From positions 89,480 through 153,479 of the forward strand of contig NZ_JAIRBB010000006.1 in the NCBI RefSeq assembly GCF_022008395.1: DNA of 64,000 bases. The letters run 5' to 3'. The DNA comes from Aequorivita xiaoshiensis. GTDB taxonomy: Bacteria; Bacteroidota; Bacteroidia; Flavobacteriales; Flavobacteriaceae. Position numbers and translations under genes: made by a program. Positions 37,833 through 49,000 of the stretch are shown here, piece after piece. The number at the start of each line of letters is the position of its first letter. Positions within the stretch are counted from its first letter, which is position 1. The notes below the pieces were generated by a model. That model was not told where the DNA came from. It did no database searches and worked only from the letters and a program-made list of their open reading frames with translations.

Positions 37833-38657
37833 TTATTTCTTTCTACGTTCTAAGATATATTTATTACTTGCTTTCGTTCTAGTACGTGTTCTGTAACCTT
37901 TTGCAGGTATACCATTTCTAGAACGTGGGTGTCCTCCTGAAGCTTTACCTTCACCACCACCCATTGGGTGATCAACAGGGTTCATAACAACTGGTCTTGT
38001 ACGAGGTCTTCTTCCTAACCATCTGCTTCTACCAGCTTTACCTGATACTAACAATTGATGATCATGATTAGAAACCGCTCCAATAGTAGCTAAACAATTA
38101 GCCAATACCAATCTAGTTTCACCAGATGGTAATTTAATAGTTGCATACTTACCTTCACGAGCCATAAGCTGTGCGAAAGTACCTGCACTTCTAGCCATTA
38201 CCGCGCCTTGTCCTGGACGAAGCTCGATGCAAGAAATAACTGTACCTAAAGGGATTGCCGAAAGTGGCATTGCGTTTCCAATTTCTGGAGCAACTGAGTC
38301 ACCAGAAACAATATTTTGTCCAACTTGTAGTCCGCTTTGCGCAATTACATATCGCTTTTCACCATCTTGGTAGTTTAAAAGCGCGATAAACGCTGTACGG
38401 TTTGGATCGTATTCAATACTAGCAACTGTAGCAGGAATTCCCGCTTTATTGCGTTTGAAGTCGATAATTCGATATCTTCTTTTGTGACCACCACCTTTGT
38501 AGCGCATGGTCATTTTTCCTTGACTGTTTCTACCACCAGATTTTTTAATCGGAGCAAGTAAAGACTTCTCCGGCTTATCGGTTGTAATGGCGTCAAAACC
38601 ATTAACAACCCTAAAACGCTGACCTGGGGTGATTGGTTTTAATTTTCTTACTGACAT
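37833..38657 (-). CDS. rplB: 50S ribosomal protein L2
   Basis: 274 residues, the usual length. The N-terminal OB region carries [20 protein letters not shown]. The C-terminal [20 protein letters not shown] contains the conserved His of the peptidyl transferase neighbourhood. L2 is essential for subunit joining. It lies 26 bp after rplW. Confidence 0.98.
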   Translation of the reverse strand: MSVRKLKPITPGQRFRVVNGFDAITTDKPEKSLLAPIKKSGGRNSQGKMTMRYKGGGHKRRYRIIDFKRNKAGIPATVASIEYDPNRTAFIALLNYQDGEKRYVIAQSGLQVGQNIVSGDSVAPEIGNAMPLSAIPLGTVISCIELRPGQGAVMARSAGTFAQLMAREGKYATIKLPSGETRLVLANCLATIGAVSNHDHQLLVSGKAGRSRWLGRRPRTRPVVMNPVDHPMGGGEGKASGGHPRSRNGIPAKGYRTRTRTKASNKYILERRKK

Positions 38658-38683
38658 TTTCGTCTAATTAGATCTAAGTTATC

Positions 38684-38974
38684 TTAGATGTTACTGTAAA
38701 AATCTATTGTATCACCTTCCGCCACCTGTACGATTGCTTTTTTATAAGCATTCGTTTTACCAGTTTGGACACCTGTTTTTGTATAACGGGTCTTCCTATC
38801 AGGGCGGACATTTATTGTGCGAACTTTTTCAACAGAAACTCCGTAAGTGGCCTCAACCGCTTTCTTGATTTCTATCTTATTCGCCTTTGGGTTCACTACG
38901 AAACCAAAAACATTATTGTCTTCAGCATCTTTAGTAGCTTTTTCCGTAATTATAGGTTTAATTAAGATGTTCAT
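38684..38974 (-). CDS. rplW: 50S ribosomal protein L23
   Basis: 96 residues, beginning MNILIKPIITEKATKDAEDN with VVNPKANKIEIKKAVEATYG. It lies at the tunnel exit, where trigger factor binds. It starts 7 bp after rplD. Confidence 0.97.
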   Translation of the reverse strand: MNILIKPIITEKATKDAEDNNVFGFVVNPKANKIEIKKAVEATYGVSVEKVRTINVRPDRKTRYTKTGVQTGKTNAYKKAIVQVAEGDTIDFYSNI

Positions 38975-38981
38975 CCTGCTT

Positions 38982-39611
38982 CTATTTACTTAAGTTTGTT
39001 TCAATTCCTTCCAAAGAACCTTCAAACAGCACTAAACTGTTTGCATTCATAATTTTATATGTACTTAATTGTGAGCTAGTTACAACTTCAGTACCCTTCA
39101 AATTGCGAGAGGACAAATATACATTATTATTTAAGTCTCCCAACACAAATAAAGATTTTTTATCGTCTAGTCCTAAGTTCTTTAAAACCGACACAAAATT
39201 CTTTGTCTTAGGTGCATCAAAATTCAACTCTTCCATAACGTAAATCGCTTTGTTATTTGCCTTCATAGATAGGGCAGATTTACGAGCTAAACGCTTAAGG
39301 TTTTTGTTTAATTTGAATGAGTAGTTACGTGGACGAGGTCCAAACATTCTACCACCACCTTTAAAAACACCAGACTTGATGCTACCCGCACGAGCAGTAC
39401 CAGTTCCTTTTTGTTTCTTTATCTTTCTAGTAGAACCAGCGATCTCAGCGCGTTCTTTTGATTTATGCGTTCCTTGTCTTTGATTTGCAAGGTATTGCTT
39501 TACATCAAGATAAACTGCGTGATTGTTAGGCTCTATTCCGAACACATCTGCAGAAAGTTCAACTTTTCTACCTGTGTCTTTTCCATTAATGTCTAATACA
39601 GCTACCTTCAT
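38982..39611 (-). CDS. rplD: 50S ribosomal protein L4
   Basis: 209 residues. The tunnel loop region [20 protein letters not shown] followed by [20 protein letters not shown] is intact. In gamma-proteobacteria L4 also represses the S10 operon; whether it does so here is unknown. The start overlaps the rplC stop by one base (TAATG), which implies translational coupling. Confidence 0.97.
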   Translation of the reverse strand: MKVAVLDINGKDTGRKVELSADVFGIEPNNHAVYLDVKQYLANQRQGTHKSKERAEIAGSTRKIKKQKGTGTARAGSIKSGVFKGGGRMFGPRPRNYSFKLNKNLKRLARKSALSMKANNKAIYVMEELNFDAPKTKNFVSVLKNLGLDDKKSLFVLGDLNNNVYLSSRNLKGTEVVTSSQLSTYKIMNANSLVLFEGSLEGIETNLSK

Positions 39612-40222
39612 TATTTCTCAATCATTACATAAGAGTTTTTGTGCCCTGGGATTGCTCCTTTAACAACAAGTAAGTTCTTTTCAGCAACTACTTTTAAAAC
39701 TCTTAAATTTTCTACTTTTACTCTTTCGTTGCCCATTTGTCCAGCCATACGCATTCCTTTGAATACTCTCGCAGGATATGATGCAGCTCCAATAGAACCT
39801 GGCGCACGTAAACGATTGTGCTGACCGTGTGTAGCTTGTCCTACACCGCCAAAACCGTGACGCTTAACAACTCCTTGAAAACCTTTACCTTTAGATGTAC
39901 CTACTACATCAACGTACTCTCCTTCGGTAAAAAGTTCCACAGTAAGTGTGTCACCTAATTTGTAATCTTCTTCAAAATACTTGAATTCGGCGACTTTGCG
40001 TTTTGCAACGGTTCCTGCTTTTTTGGCGTGCCCTTCAGCAGCTTTAGTAGCAGTCTTCTTGTCATCGAAACCAAGTTGAAGAGCTTCGTACCCGTCAACC
40101 TCTTTGGTTCTGACTTGGGTAACAACACAGGGCCCTGCTTCAATAACGGTACACGGAATATTCTTTCCGTTCTCGTCAAAGATGCTGGTCATCCCTATCT
40201 TTCTTCCAATTAACCCAGACAT
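39611..40222 (-). CDS. rplC: 50S ribosomal protein L3
   Basis: 203 residues from ATG 40222 ([20 protein letters not shown]). A GTG ten codons earlier is in frame but the extension is not L3-like. The central loop reaching the peptidyl transferase centre reads [20 protein letters not shown], then [20 protein letters not shown]. Before it lies a 206-nt spacer to rpsJ that can form a terminator and a competing pairing, so expression from rplC onward may be attenuated. Confidence 0.97.
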   Translation of the reverse strand: MSGLIGRKIGMTSIFDENGKNIPCTVIEAGPCVVTQVRTKEVDGYEALQLGFDDKKTATKAAEGHAKKAGTVAKRKVAEFKYFEEDYKLGDTLTVELFTEGEYVDVVGTSKGKGFQGVVKRHGFGGVGQATHGQHNRLRAPGSIGAASYPARVFKGMRMAGQMGNERVKVENLRVLKVVAEKNLLVVKGAIPGHKNSYVMIEK

Positions 40223-40305
40223 ATTTATTAAATTAAAAATTATGAATTCCACATGCAGAAGTCGATTCCTACATCCTTCCTTCGATTGTTTACTATATTT
40301 ATTTG

Positions 40306-40384
40306 AAAAACAAAAGGGATCAAAATAAATTCGATCCCGAATGTTACTTTGTTTTCCGTTTTTCCGTCGCTAACAAGCTCGGGA
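40306..40384 (-). promoter_or_regulatory. Candidate terminator/antiterminator switch between rpsJ and rplC
   Basis: On the minus strand GGGATC (40338-40333) pairs with GATCCC (40321-40316) over an 11-nt loop and is followed by TTTTGTTTTT, an intrinsic-terminator form inside the operon. The upstream segment TCCCGA (40384-40379) is the exact complement of TCGGGA (40340-40335), which includes the left arm of the terminator. The two pairings exclude each other. A third hairpin, AATTCAG-CGAT-CTGAATT, lies at 40401-40418. Architecture seen; function inferred. Confidence 0.5.
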
Positions 40385-40428
40385 CATTTTAGTGTTTCTA
40401 AATTCAGCGATCTGAATTCGAAATTTAA

Positions 40429-40734
40429 TTACACTTTAATCTCTACTTCTACACCACTTGGCAACTCTAACTTCATTAGAGCGTCAATCGTTTTTGAAGA
40501 AGAACTGTAGATATCCAACAGCCTTTTGTAAGAACTTAATTGGAATTGCTCTCTACTCTTCTTGTTTACGTGTGGAGAACGTAATACAGTAAAGATTTTT
40601 TTATGTGTTGGTAAAGGGATTGGCCCTGTTACTACAGCTCCAGTACTCTTTACGGTCTTTACGATTTTTTCAGCAGATTTGTCCACCAAATTGTGATCGT
40701 AAGATTTTAGTTTAATTCTAATTTTTTGACTCAT
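40429..40734 (-). CDS. rpsJ: 30S ribosomal protein S10
   Basis: 101 residues: [40 protein letters not shown], and [17 protein letters not shown]10 is in the 30S head and also serves as NusE in antitermination. It stays linked to fusA (11 bp) and is parted from rplC by a 206-nt structured spacer, so it is effectively the last gene of the str part. Confidence 0.98.
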   Translation of the reverse strand: MSQKIRIKLKSYDHNLVDKSAEKIVKTVKSTGAVVTGPIPLPTHKKIFTVLRSPHVNKKSREQFQLSSYKRLLDIYSSSSKTIDALMKLELPSGVEVEIKV

Positions 40735-40745
40735 TGCTGAAATTA

Positions 40746-42875
40746 TTATTCGTTAGCGGTTCCTCTTGCTGCTGCAATAACACTTTCTGATATATTAGAA
40801 GGTGTTTCAGCATAATGTGAAAATTCCATTGTTGAAGTAGCACGACCTGATGATAACGTTCTTAATGTAGTTACATAACCAAACATTTCAGAAAGTGGCA
40901 CTTCAGCCTTGACAACTTTAGCACCGGCACGGTCACTCATACTAGAGATTGTTCCACGACGACGGTTAAGGTCACCAACTATATCACCCATGTTTTCTTC
41001 AGGTGTAAGCACCTCAAGCTTCATAATAGGCTCAAGAATTACAGCTCCAGCTTTTTTAGCAACTTCTTTGAAACCAATTTTTGCTGCCAATTCAAAAGAA
41101 AGTGCATCGGAATCCACAGGGTGGAAAGAACCATCTTTTAAAGTAACTTTCATAGCATCAACCTCGAAGCCCGCAAGTGGACCATTAAGCATTGCTTGAG
41201 TGAAACCTTTTTCTACAGCTGGGATAAATTCTTTCGGTACATTTCCTCCTTTTATAGAGTTAATGAATTCCAAACCAACCTTTCCTTCTTCAGCCGGCTC
41301 AAGGGTAAACACAATATCTGCGAATTTACCACGACCACCAGATTGCTTCTTGTAAACTTCTCTATGGTCTGCAACTTTAGTTACAGCTTCTTTATACTCA
41401 ACTTGTGGTTGACCTTGACTTACTTCTACTTTAAATTCGCGACGTAAACGATCAACGATTACATCTAAGTGAAGCTCACCCATTCCAGAGATAATTGTTT
41501 GTCCAGAAGCTTCGTCTGTACGAACTTGGAATGTTGGATCTTCTTCAGCAAGCTTAGATAAAGCCATACCTAATTTATCAACATCCGCTTTTGTTTTTGG
41601 CTCTACCGCAACCCCGATTACTGGGTCTGGGAAGTCCATACTCTCCAAAATAATTGGATGCTTTTCGGCTGTAAGTGTATCACCAGTTTTAATATCTTTA
41701 AAACCAACACCTGCACCAATATCTCCAGCTTCAATAAAATCGATAGCATTTTGCTTATTAGCGTGCATTTGGTAAATACGAGATATACGTTCTTTATTAC
41801 CTGTACGGTTATTTAAAACATATGACCCTGCATCTAAATGCCCAGAGTAAGCGCGGAAGAAAGCTAAACGACCTACGAATGGGTCAGTAGCAATCTTAAA
41901 TGCAAGTGCTGCGAAAGGATCCTCAACACTTGGCTTACGTAATTCTTCTTCTTCTGTATCAGGATTAATCCCTACAATACCTTCTTTATCCATTGGAGAA
42001 GGCAAGTAACGACAAACAGCGTCAATTAAGAACTGTACTCCTTTATTTTTAAATGAAGAACCACAAATCATTGGAATAATGCTCATATCCATTACAGCAG
42101 CACGAAGAGCAGCATGCACTTCATCCTCAGTAATAGAATCTTCATCTTCCATATATTTTTCTAGAAGGTTTTCGTCGTAAGCAGCAACTTCTTCAATAAG
42201 TTTACCGCGGTACATACGAACTTCCTCTTTCATATCTTCAGGAATTTCAACAACGTCGAAAGTTGATCCGAATGTTTCATCATGCCAAACAATAGCACGG
42301 TTTTTCACTAAATCAACAATTCCTTTAAAATCAATCTCTTCACCTAATGGCAATACGATAGGCACTGCATTAGAACCTAACATATCTTTAACCTGCTGGC
42401 ACACGCCTAAGAAGTTAGACCCATTACGGTCCATCTTATTAACGAACCCAATACGAGGCACCTTATAGTTATCAGCAAGTCTCCAGTTTGTTTCAGATTG
42501 TGGCTCTACACCATCAACAGCACTAAACAAGAAAACCAACCCATCTAGCACACGCAATGAACGGTTTACCTCTACGGTAAAATCTACGTGACCAGGAGTA
42601 TCGATTATATTAAAGTGGTATTCTTTAGTTTCTGGTAATGGTTGTGCATTTTCCATTGGAAATTTCCACTTACAAGTAGTAGCAGCAGAAGTAATTGTAA
42701 TACCACGCTCTTGCTCTTGCTCCATCCAGTCCATAGTAGCAGACCCTTCGTGAGTTTCTCCTAACTTATGGTTTACCCCAGTATAAAAAAGGATACGTTC
42801 TGTAGTTGTTGTTTTACCGGCATCAATATGCGCGGCGATTCCGATATTTCTTGTGTATTTTAAATCTCTTCCCAT
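40746..42875 (-). CDS. fusA: Elongation factor G
   Basis: The translocation GTPase, 709 residues. The GTPase motifs are [19 protein letters not shown] (G1), DTPGHVDF (G3) and NKMDRNG (G4). Domain II has [20 protein letters not shown], domain IV the [19 protein letters not shown] region, and domain [21 protein letters not shown]. It lies 3 bp after rpsG. The tuf gene that often follows fusA is not here, which fits Bacteroidota. Confidence 0.98.
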   Translation of the reverse strand: MGRDLKYTRNIGIAAHIDAGKTTTTERILFYTGVNHKLGETHEGSATMDWMEQEQERGITITSAATTCKWKFPMENAQPLPETKEYHFNIIDTPGHVDFTVEVNRSLRVLDGLVFLFSAVDGVEPQSETNWRLADNYKVPRIGFVNKMDRNGSNFLGVCQQVKDMLGSNAVPIVLPLGEEIDFKGIVDLVKNRAIVWHDETFGSTFDVVEIPEDMKEEVRMYRGKLIEEVAAYDENLLEKYMEDEDSITEDEVHAALRAAVMDMSIIPMICGSSFKNKGVQFLIDAVCRYLPSPMDKEGIVGINPDTEEEELRKPSVEDPFAALAFKIATDPFVGRLAFFRAYSGHLDAGSYVLNNRTGNKERISRIYQMHANKQNAIDFIEAGDIGAGVGFKDIKTGDTLTAEKHPIILESMDFPDPVIGVAVEPKTKADVDKLGMALSKLAEEDPTFQVRTDEASGQTIISGMGELHLDVIVDRLRREFKVEVSQGQPQVEYKEAVTKVADHREVYKKQSGGRGKFADIVFTLEPAEEGKVGLEFINSIKGGNVPKEFIPAVEKGFTQAMLNGPLAGFEVDAMKVTLKDGSFHPVDSDALSFELAAKIGFKEVAKKAGAVILEPIMKLEVLTPEENMGDIVGDLNRRRGTISSMSDRAGAKVVKAEVPLSEMFGYVTTLRTLSSGRATSTMEFSHYAETPSNISESVIAAARGTANE

Positions 42876-42878
42876 TGT

Positions 42879-43355
42879 TTAGAATCTGAAATGTGAGAAT
42901 GCCTTATTAGCTTCTGCCATTTTATGAGTATCCATGCGTTTTTTAACCGCAGCTCCTTCCTCCTTTGCAGCAGCAAGAATCTCAGCAGCTAATTTAGCAG
43001 CCATAGATTTCTCGTTTCTTTTTCTTGAATATGTAATTAACCATTTCATTGCTGTTGCAATTTTACGGTCTGGACGAATTTGCATAGGAATTTGGAAGGT
43101 CGCCCCACCAACTCTACGACTACGCACCTCTACGTGAGGCATAACATTAGAAAGAGCGTCTTTCCAAAGTTCTAACGCAGTTTTTTCGTCGTCTTGCTTT
43201 TTTTCTTCTACAATATCAATTGCATCGTAGAAAACTTTAAAAGCCACACTCTTTTTTCCATCCCACATCATGTTGTTTACAAAACGCGTAACCAACTGGT
43301 CGTTAAACCGTGGATCTGGTAAAAGGGGTCTTTTTTTGGCCTGTTTTTTTCTCAT
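42879..43355 (-). CDS. rpsG: 30S ribosomal protein S7
   Basis: 158 residues. It starts [20 protein letters not shown] and has the signature [20 protein letters not shown] and [21 protein letters not shown]7 nucleates the 30S head. It is 81 bp after rpsL; the gap holds a TTAATTGTTAA word that also occurs before eno. Confidence 0.98.
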   Translation of the reverse strand: MRKKQAKKRPLLPDPRFNDQLVTRFVNNMMWDGKKSVAFKVFYDAIDIVEEKKQDDEKTALELWKDALSNVMPHVEVRSRRVGGATFQIPMQIRPDRKIATAMKWLITYSRKRNEKSMAAKLAAEILAAAKEEGAAVKKRMDTHKMAEANKAFSHFRF

Positions 43356-43436
43356 CTGTTGTTTTGTTAATTGTTAATCGTCAATGCTAATTATACAACC
43401 TAAGCTATAAAGCATCAGCTATTAACCGTTTTCATT

Positions 43437-43811
43437 TTACTTCTTTGGGCGTTTTGCTCCATACTTAGATCTACGTTGCGTGCGGCCTGCAACACCTGCG
43501 GTGTCTAAAGCTCCACGAACAATGTGGTATCTAACTCCTGGCAAATCTTTTACCCTTCCACCTCTAACCAATACTATCGAGTGCTCTTGGAGATTATGAC
43601 CTTCGCCTGGGATGTATGCGTTAACTTCTTTACCATTTGTAAGCCTTACCCTTGCAACTTTACGCATTGCAGAGTTAGGTTTTTTAGGCGTAGTAGTATA
43701 TACACGCGTACAAACACCACGACGTTGTGGGCATGAATCCAAAGCAACCGATTTACTCTTCTTGGTTATTCTGGTTCTTCCTTTACGTACTAATTGTGAA
43801 ATTGTTGGCAT
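43437..43811 (-). CDS. rpsL: 30S ribosomal protein S12
   Basis: 124 residues and the first gene of the ribosomal block. [20 protein letters not shown] and [20 protein letters not shown] carry the decoding-centre residues. The lysines that mutate to streptomycin resistance in other species are unchanged. A near-ideal promoter lies at 43867-43897, with a hairpin at the predicted start of the transcript. Confidence 0.98.
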   Translation of the reverse strand: MPTISQLVRKGRTRITKKSKSVALDSCPQRRGVCTRVYTTTPKKPNSAMRKVARVRLTNGKEVNAYIPGEGHNLQEHSIVLVRGGRVKDLPGVRYHIVRGALDTAGVAGRTQRRSKYGAKRPKK

Positions 43812-43847
43812 ATAAAATATGTATTATTACTGTTTAAAAATAAAACA

Positions 43848-43863
43848 CCCCTATTTTTAGGGG
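43848..43863 (-). promoter_or_regulatory. Hairpin at the predicted 5' end of the rpsL transcript
   Basis: CCCCTA and TAGGGG form a perfect 6-bp stem on a four-base loop. On the minus strand it begins four bases after the -7 box and is followed by TGTTTTATTTTT. It may protect the mRNA 5' end or act as an early attenuator. G/C bases are scarce nearby, so the stem stands out. Confidence 0.55.
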
Positions 43864-43866
43864 ATG

Positions 43867-43897
43867 CAAATGTAGAATAAATTTTTTACTAATCAAA
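43867..43897 (-). promoter_or_regulatory. Promoter of the ribosomal protein block
   Basis: On the minus strand TTTG (43894-43897), a spacer of 19 nt, then TACATTTG (43867-43874): both elements match the Bacteroidota housekeeping sigma consensus exactly. It is the best promoter in the window and lies 56 bp before the rpsL start. Confidence 0.85.
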
Positions 43898-44234
43898 CCA
43901 TACTGAATTAATTTTCAGCATACTTCCAATTTTTTTTCATAAAAGAGACGAAATAGGAAGTTGAAGCTTTAATTTTGAAGAATGCAAACTTAAACTTATT
44001 AAAATCACTCAACAACAATTAAATACCATATCACGTTTAAGGTTATTCAATAAAAAAAAGAAACTCAATATAAGTAAACACACTTTGCTTACCTAATTGT
44101 AAAGCCTACAAATACCCACTTAGCAGTATTCTTATTTATATGTAGTACAACAAAGCAACATACAGATATAAAAGAAATAACAATTTCTAAAGAAAACTAA
44201 AGTTATTCAAACACAAAGAAACTAGATTAAAAAT
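43898..44234. other. Gene-free stretch between rpsL and the Omp85-like gene
   Basis: AT-rich, no credible frame. It holds TAATTTTG at 43970-43977 (a plus-strand -7 match far from the next gene). It also holds imperfect inverted repeats such as CTGAA/TTCAG near 43902 and GTAAAC/GCTTAC near 44073-44092. No RNA gene recognised. Confidence 0.4.
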
Positions 44235-45932
44235 TTGAAACAAGCTACCACACTATTTCTACTCCTTAATATATATACCTGTTGGTTCTTAGGAATAAAC
44301 GCCCAGGAGCTTACACTTTCTGTAAAAACTGAAAAACCTATATCACAAAACCTTATTGACTCGTTACAAATTCCAAAAACGTTCCAAAACTTTTCAGAAA
44401 TTGAAAGAGAGACAGATACTATTTCACTGAAACTTCAGCGAATGGGGTTTATTGAAAGTGAATTTCTTCAAATAAACAAGAAAAACGACAGCAGCTATGT
44501 GGCTGCTTTTTATCTGGGACGAAAATACAATGAAATAAAAATTTATTATTCCAAGAAAAATTTTACCCGAACAGAATTACAAAGAATTTCAAACAATATT
44601 ACAAACTCCTATTTTACGGTAAATTTTGAAGCAATAACAAGTTCTCTAAACAAACTAACCGCCATACGGAATCAAAAAGGAAATGCTTTTGCGCGCTTAC
44701 GACTTACGGGATTCCAAATTGAAGATAACAATTTACTCTCAGCATCTCTTTTTGTAGACAACAAGGAAATAAGAACTGTGGACTCTATTATTGTAAAAGG
44801 TTATGAACAATTCCCTGTTTCATATTTAAAACACTATGCAGGGATTAAAAAGGGCAAAGTTTTTGACAAAGCAAAACTTCTTAAGCAAAACGACAATTTA
44901 AACAACCTTGGTTTTGTATCATCCACAAAATCACCCGAGGCACTTTTTAGAAAAGACTCGACAACTGTATATTTCTATCTAGAAAAGCAAAACAACAACT
45001 TATTTGATGGCATACTTGGTTTTGCTACAGATGAAAAAACACAGAAACTTAACTTCAATGGATTTTTAAACCTTGAATTAAACAACAATTTGAATTACGG
45101 CGAACAAATACTCATCAATTATAAAGCTGATGGAGAAGAACAAGTGAGCTTCAGAACAAAGCTCACCCTCCCGTATTTGTTCCAATCGCCTTTTGGCCTA
45201 AGCGGCGAGCTCAAAATTTTTAAAAGAGACAGCACTTTTATCACGTCGGAGCAACAAGTACGCACCACTTATCAAATTAACCCTAAGTCGGCTACATATA
45301 TTGGATACAAAAGCTACGACTCCAGCAATCTATTAGACGAGGCAATTGCTGGCAATCCTGTTGAAGATTTTAAATCTAAATTCTTTACAGCTGGCGCTTC
45401 CTACATAACTACTCAAAACAAAAAGCTTTTCCCTATAAAAAGCAGATTCAGTTTTGAAGGAGGAATTGGAAATCGAAAAAAGAACAACATCAATGAAGAT
45501 CAAATAGGTATTGAAGCAATTATCAGCAACATTTTTAATCTAAACTTTAAAAACTCAATATTCATACAAAACGCTACTAACATCTTAATTAGTGATAGCT
45601 ATTTAACAAATGAACTTTTCCGTTTTGGAGGCATAAATAGCATACGGGGATTTAATGAAAACAGCATAGACGCATCATTCTTTTCAATTATTAACACCGA
45701 ATATAGATATCAATTCAATGAAGAAGTATTTGTACATAGCATAATAGACTTAGGGTATTTTGAAAACCAAACTCTTACTTTAAAACAAAATCTATACAGC
45801 TTTGGATTTGGGCTTGGCATCAACACCAACACCGGTTTATTCAAATTAAATATCGCAAACGGCAACACCGAAAACCAAGAATTTAATTTTTCAAATACCA
45901 AGATTCACATCAGTGTTTCGTCAAAATTTTAA
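44235..45932 (+). CDS. Omp85/BamA-like outer-membrane protein (TTG start)
   Basis: 565 residues. The start is TTG at 44235: an in-frame stop lies at 44223-44225 and the first in-frame ATG comes 68 codons later, inside the mature protein. TTG gives a proper signal peptide (MKQATTLFLLLNIYTCWFLG, cleaved near NAQ). One or two POTRA-like domains follow (VDSIIVKGYEQFPVSYLKHY, AGIKKGKVFDKAKL). A beta-barrel carries the Omp85 hallmark RFGGINSIRGF at 463-473 and ends in a terminal Phe (SVSSKF). It is shorter than BamA (about 800 residues) and nearer to TamA in size. Cargo unknown. Confidence 0.78.
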   Translation: MKQATTLFLLLNIYTCWFLGINAQELTLSVKTEKPISQNLIDSLQIPKTFQNFSEIERETDTISLKLQRMGFIESEFLQINKKNDSSYVAAFYLGRKYNEIKIYYSKKNFTRTELQRISNNITNSYFTVNFEAITSSLNKLTAIRNQKGNAFARLRLTGFQIEDNNLLSASLFVDNKEIRTVDSIIVKGYEQFPVSYLKHYAGIKKGKVFDKAKLLKQNDNLNNLGFVSSTKSPEALFRKDSTTVYFYLEKQNNNLFDGILGFATDEKTQKLNFNGFLNLELNNNLNYGEQILINYKADGEEQVSFRTKLTLPYLFQSPFGLSGELKIFKRDSTFITSEQQVRTTYQINPKSATYIGYKSYDSSNLLDEAIAGNPVEDFKSKFFTAGASYITTQNKKLFPIKSRFSFEGGIGNRKKNNINEDQIGIEAIISNIFNLNFKNSIFIQNATNILISDSYLTNELFRFGGINSIRGFNENSIDASFFSIINTEYRYQFNEEVFVHSIIDLGYFENQTLTLKQNLYSFGFGLGINTNTGLFKLNIANGNTENQEFNFSNTKIHISVSSKF

Positions 45933-45993
45933 TAAATCCTTATAACACAAGGATTCACTTTAAAAAGGAAACTTAAAAATTGGGAGTAAATAC

Positions 45994-46024
45994 TTGTGTA
46001 ATTAACTTTTTATTGTGATTTTTG
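45994..46024 (+). promoter_or_regulatory. Possible promoter of the susC-susD genes
   Basis: TTGT at 45994-45997 and GATTTTTG at 46017-46024, 19 nt apart, approximate the TTTG/TAnnTTTG pattern with mismatches in both boxes. It lies 29 bp before the susC-like start. Confidence 0.35.
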
Positions 46025-46053
46025 CCGTTGGCTAATTCAAATAATTTATAAAA

Positions 46054-49000
46054 ATGAGAACAAAGTTTAGTGGAATCTTAACGCTACTACTAGCGTTAGT
46101 TGTGCAGCTTACCTTCGCACAACAGAAAACTATTACAGGTACGGTGACGGACGACACAGGTCTGCCATTGCCTGGTGCAAACGTTATAATAAAGGGTACA
46201 AGCTCTGGAACACAATCAGACTTTGATGGGTTATATTCCATCTCAGTTAATGTGGGCCAAACGCTTACCTTTAGTTATGTAGGTTTTGACACCAAGGAAG
46301 TTAAAGTAGGAGCGCAGAACAGTATTAATGTTACTTTAAATCCAGGTGCAAGCCTAGAAGAAGTTGTTGTTACTGGATATTCTACTCGTAACCAAACTGT
46401 GCAAACTTCAGCTGTTGTATCTATTTCAGCAACTGAACTTTCTCAAATGGCACCTACTACTAGCGTAGATAATATGCTACAAGGTAAAGCCGCTGGGGTG
46501 CAGGTAACTGCAGCTAACGGTAAGCCAGGACAAGGAGCTTTCGTTCGTATTCGTGGAACAGGATCTCTTGTTGCTGGTGCATCTTCTCCATTATATATAG
46601 TGGATGGCGCGCCAATTAGAGAGCAAGATCTTGCAGGTATCCCACCAGAGGATATCGAAAATATTTCGATTCTTAAAGATGCTCCAACTACAGCTAGATA
46701 TGGTTCTAGAGGGGCTAACGGAGTAGTTGTAATTACTACAAAGAGCGGTAACAGAAATAGAGAAGCAAAAGTTCGCTTTAGCTCTAGATATGGTACTACT
46801 TCTAGAATTACACCAAACTTCGACATGATGAACGCTACTGAAAAGATGGCATTCGAAGCTCAAATGTATGCTATGGGTGTTGGTAACTCAACACTACCTG
46901 GTGTTGCAACAAACCCTGGGTCTCCAGAAAGAAATTTCTTATTACAAAATGAGACAGATTGGGAAGACTTAATCCTTAAGGATGGTATTATCCAAAATAA
47001 TAGTGTTTCTATTTCTGGTGGTGCTGAAAAAGTAGATTACTACTTCTCTGTAACAAACGACAGAAACTCTGGTATTATTGATCAAATTGATGGTTTCGAA
47101 AGATTAGGTTCACGTTTAAACGTAAACTTTGAAGCAAAAGAATGGTTAAACGTTGGTGTAAACGTAGGTTACTCTCGCTCTATGAGTGATGAGCCACGTG
47201 ACCGTAACAACGCTCAGAACCCATTCCGTGCAATGTTAGACTACAACCCATACGAAACTGAATTCTTATTAGACGAAAATGGAGATGTTATTTTAGATGA
47301 CAACGGTAACCCAACTTACAACCCAACGCGTGGTGGTTTCCCAGTAAGAGGAGCTTTATTAACTGAGCCTTCTGAGGATATTACTAACACATTACTTGGT
47401 AGTGTAGATGCAACAGTTACTTTTAACAAGAACTGGAGCTACACTTTTGCAGTTGCAGCTAACTGGAACGCAAAAAGAAGAGAGAGCTACTCAATGCCAG
47501 GAGGTATTCTTGACGTTATCTTAGAAGGTGCTGATAACCCTACAGGTAACAAGTTTGACGATCAACAACACCGTCTTGACCTTACTGTAAGTAATAGATT
47601 GAACTATCACTTCAATAAAAACAACCACGATTTTAACATCATGGGATTATACGAATACAACATGTACGAGTTTAACCGTCAGTTTGTAAGAAGTAAAGGT
47701 TTCCCTTCTCCATTATTGACTACTCAAGCTAACGCATCTACTTTGGATGACGGTTACACTAGTAGACAAAGACGAACACTGGTATCTTACGGAGCTTTTG
47801 CCGAGTATGATTACGATGAGCGTTATTTAGTGGGTGCTACAGTACGTAGAGACGGATCTTCAAACTTTGGTGACGATGTAAAGTACGGTACTTTCTATAG
47901 TGGAAGTCTTGGGTGGAACATAGCAAAAGAGAACTTCTTCTCTGTAGATGCTATTAACGACCTTAAAATAAGAGCAGCTTACGGAACAGTTGGTAACAGA
48001 TTAGGAATTCCTAATTATGCTTCTCAAGGTACAGTAGTATTCGGTTCTTATCCTGGAGGTTCCTCAACACTACCTAATCAAGTACCGAATCCAGACCTAC
48101 AATGGGAAACTACAGAAACGATTAACTTTGGTTTAGAGTTAAACATGTTCAACAAGCGTTTACGTTTTGTATCTGACTACTTTATCCGTAACACTACTGA
48201 ACTACTTTTCATAATTCCTACTCCTGTTGAGGCCGGAATCATAAATGTGAATGGTGAAACGGGAATTGCAGGTAACTTAGGGGAGATCCAAAACAAAGGT
48301 CTTGAAGTTTCATTACAAGGAGACATTGTACGTAATGATGATTTCAAATGGACTTTAGGAGGTAACATTATCTTCTTAGACAACGAAATTGTTTCTTTAC
48401 CTGAAGGGAAAGATATTACTCCAAATGCTTTTAATATTTTATTTAGAGAAGGTGCTAAAATTAACGAGCACTATTTAGTAAGATACGCAGGAGTTGATCC
48501 ACAAACTGGACAAGCGCTTTACTACGGTGCAGACAATCAAAAATACACTGCTAACAACCTTCCAGAAAGTGATAACCGTGTGTTACAAGGAAAGTCAACA
48601 TTAGCTGACAAAGAAGGTGGTTTCTTTACAGACTTAAACTACAAAGGTTTCGGACTTCGTGCTGATTTCATCTTCAAATACGGAAACTGGATTAACAACA
48701 TTGTAAGAGCACAACGTGAAGATCCAACCGATATTGACTCTAACAGATCTACAAGTGCGTTTAACTATTGGAAACAACCAGGTGATACAGATGTACTACC
48801 TAGCCCACGTTATGCTAACACTGATGCAGCTGTTGACTCTGACCAATACTTAGAAAAAGGTGATTACATAAGAATGAGAAACATTACTCTATCTTATACA
48901 TTCCCTAATAGATTCTTAGACAAAACTCCTATTAGCAGCTTAAGAATTTATGCTCAAGGACAAAACTTATTGACATTTTCTAAATTCTGGGGAGATCCTG

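Noticed and set aside
40223..40252. GTG start of rplC ten codons upstream
   Set aside because: L3 proteins begin at the [11 protein letters not shown] position, and the extension lies in the structured spacer.
46443..46826. A 127-codon open frame antisense to the SusC gene
   Set aside because: Shadow of a strongly biased coding sequence; no signal, domain or promoter.
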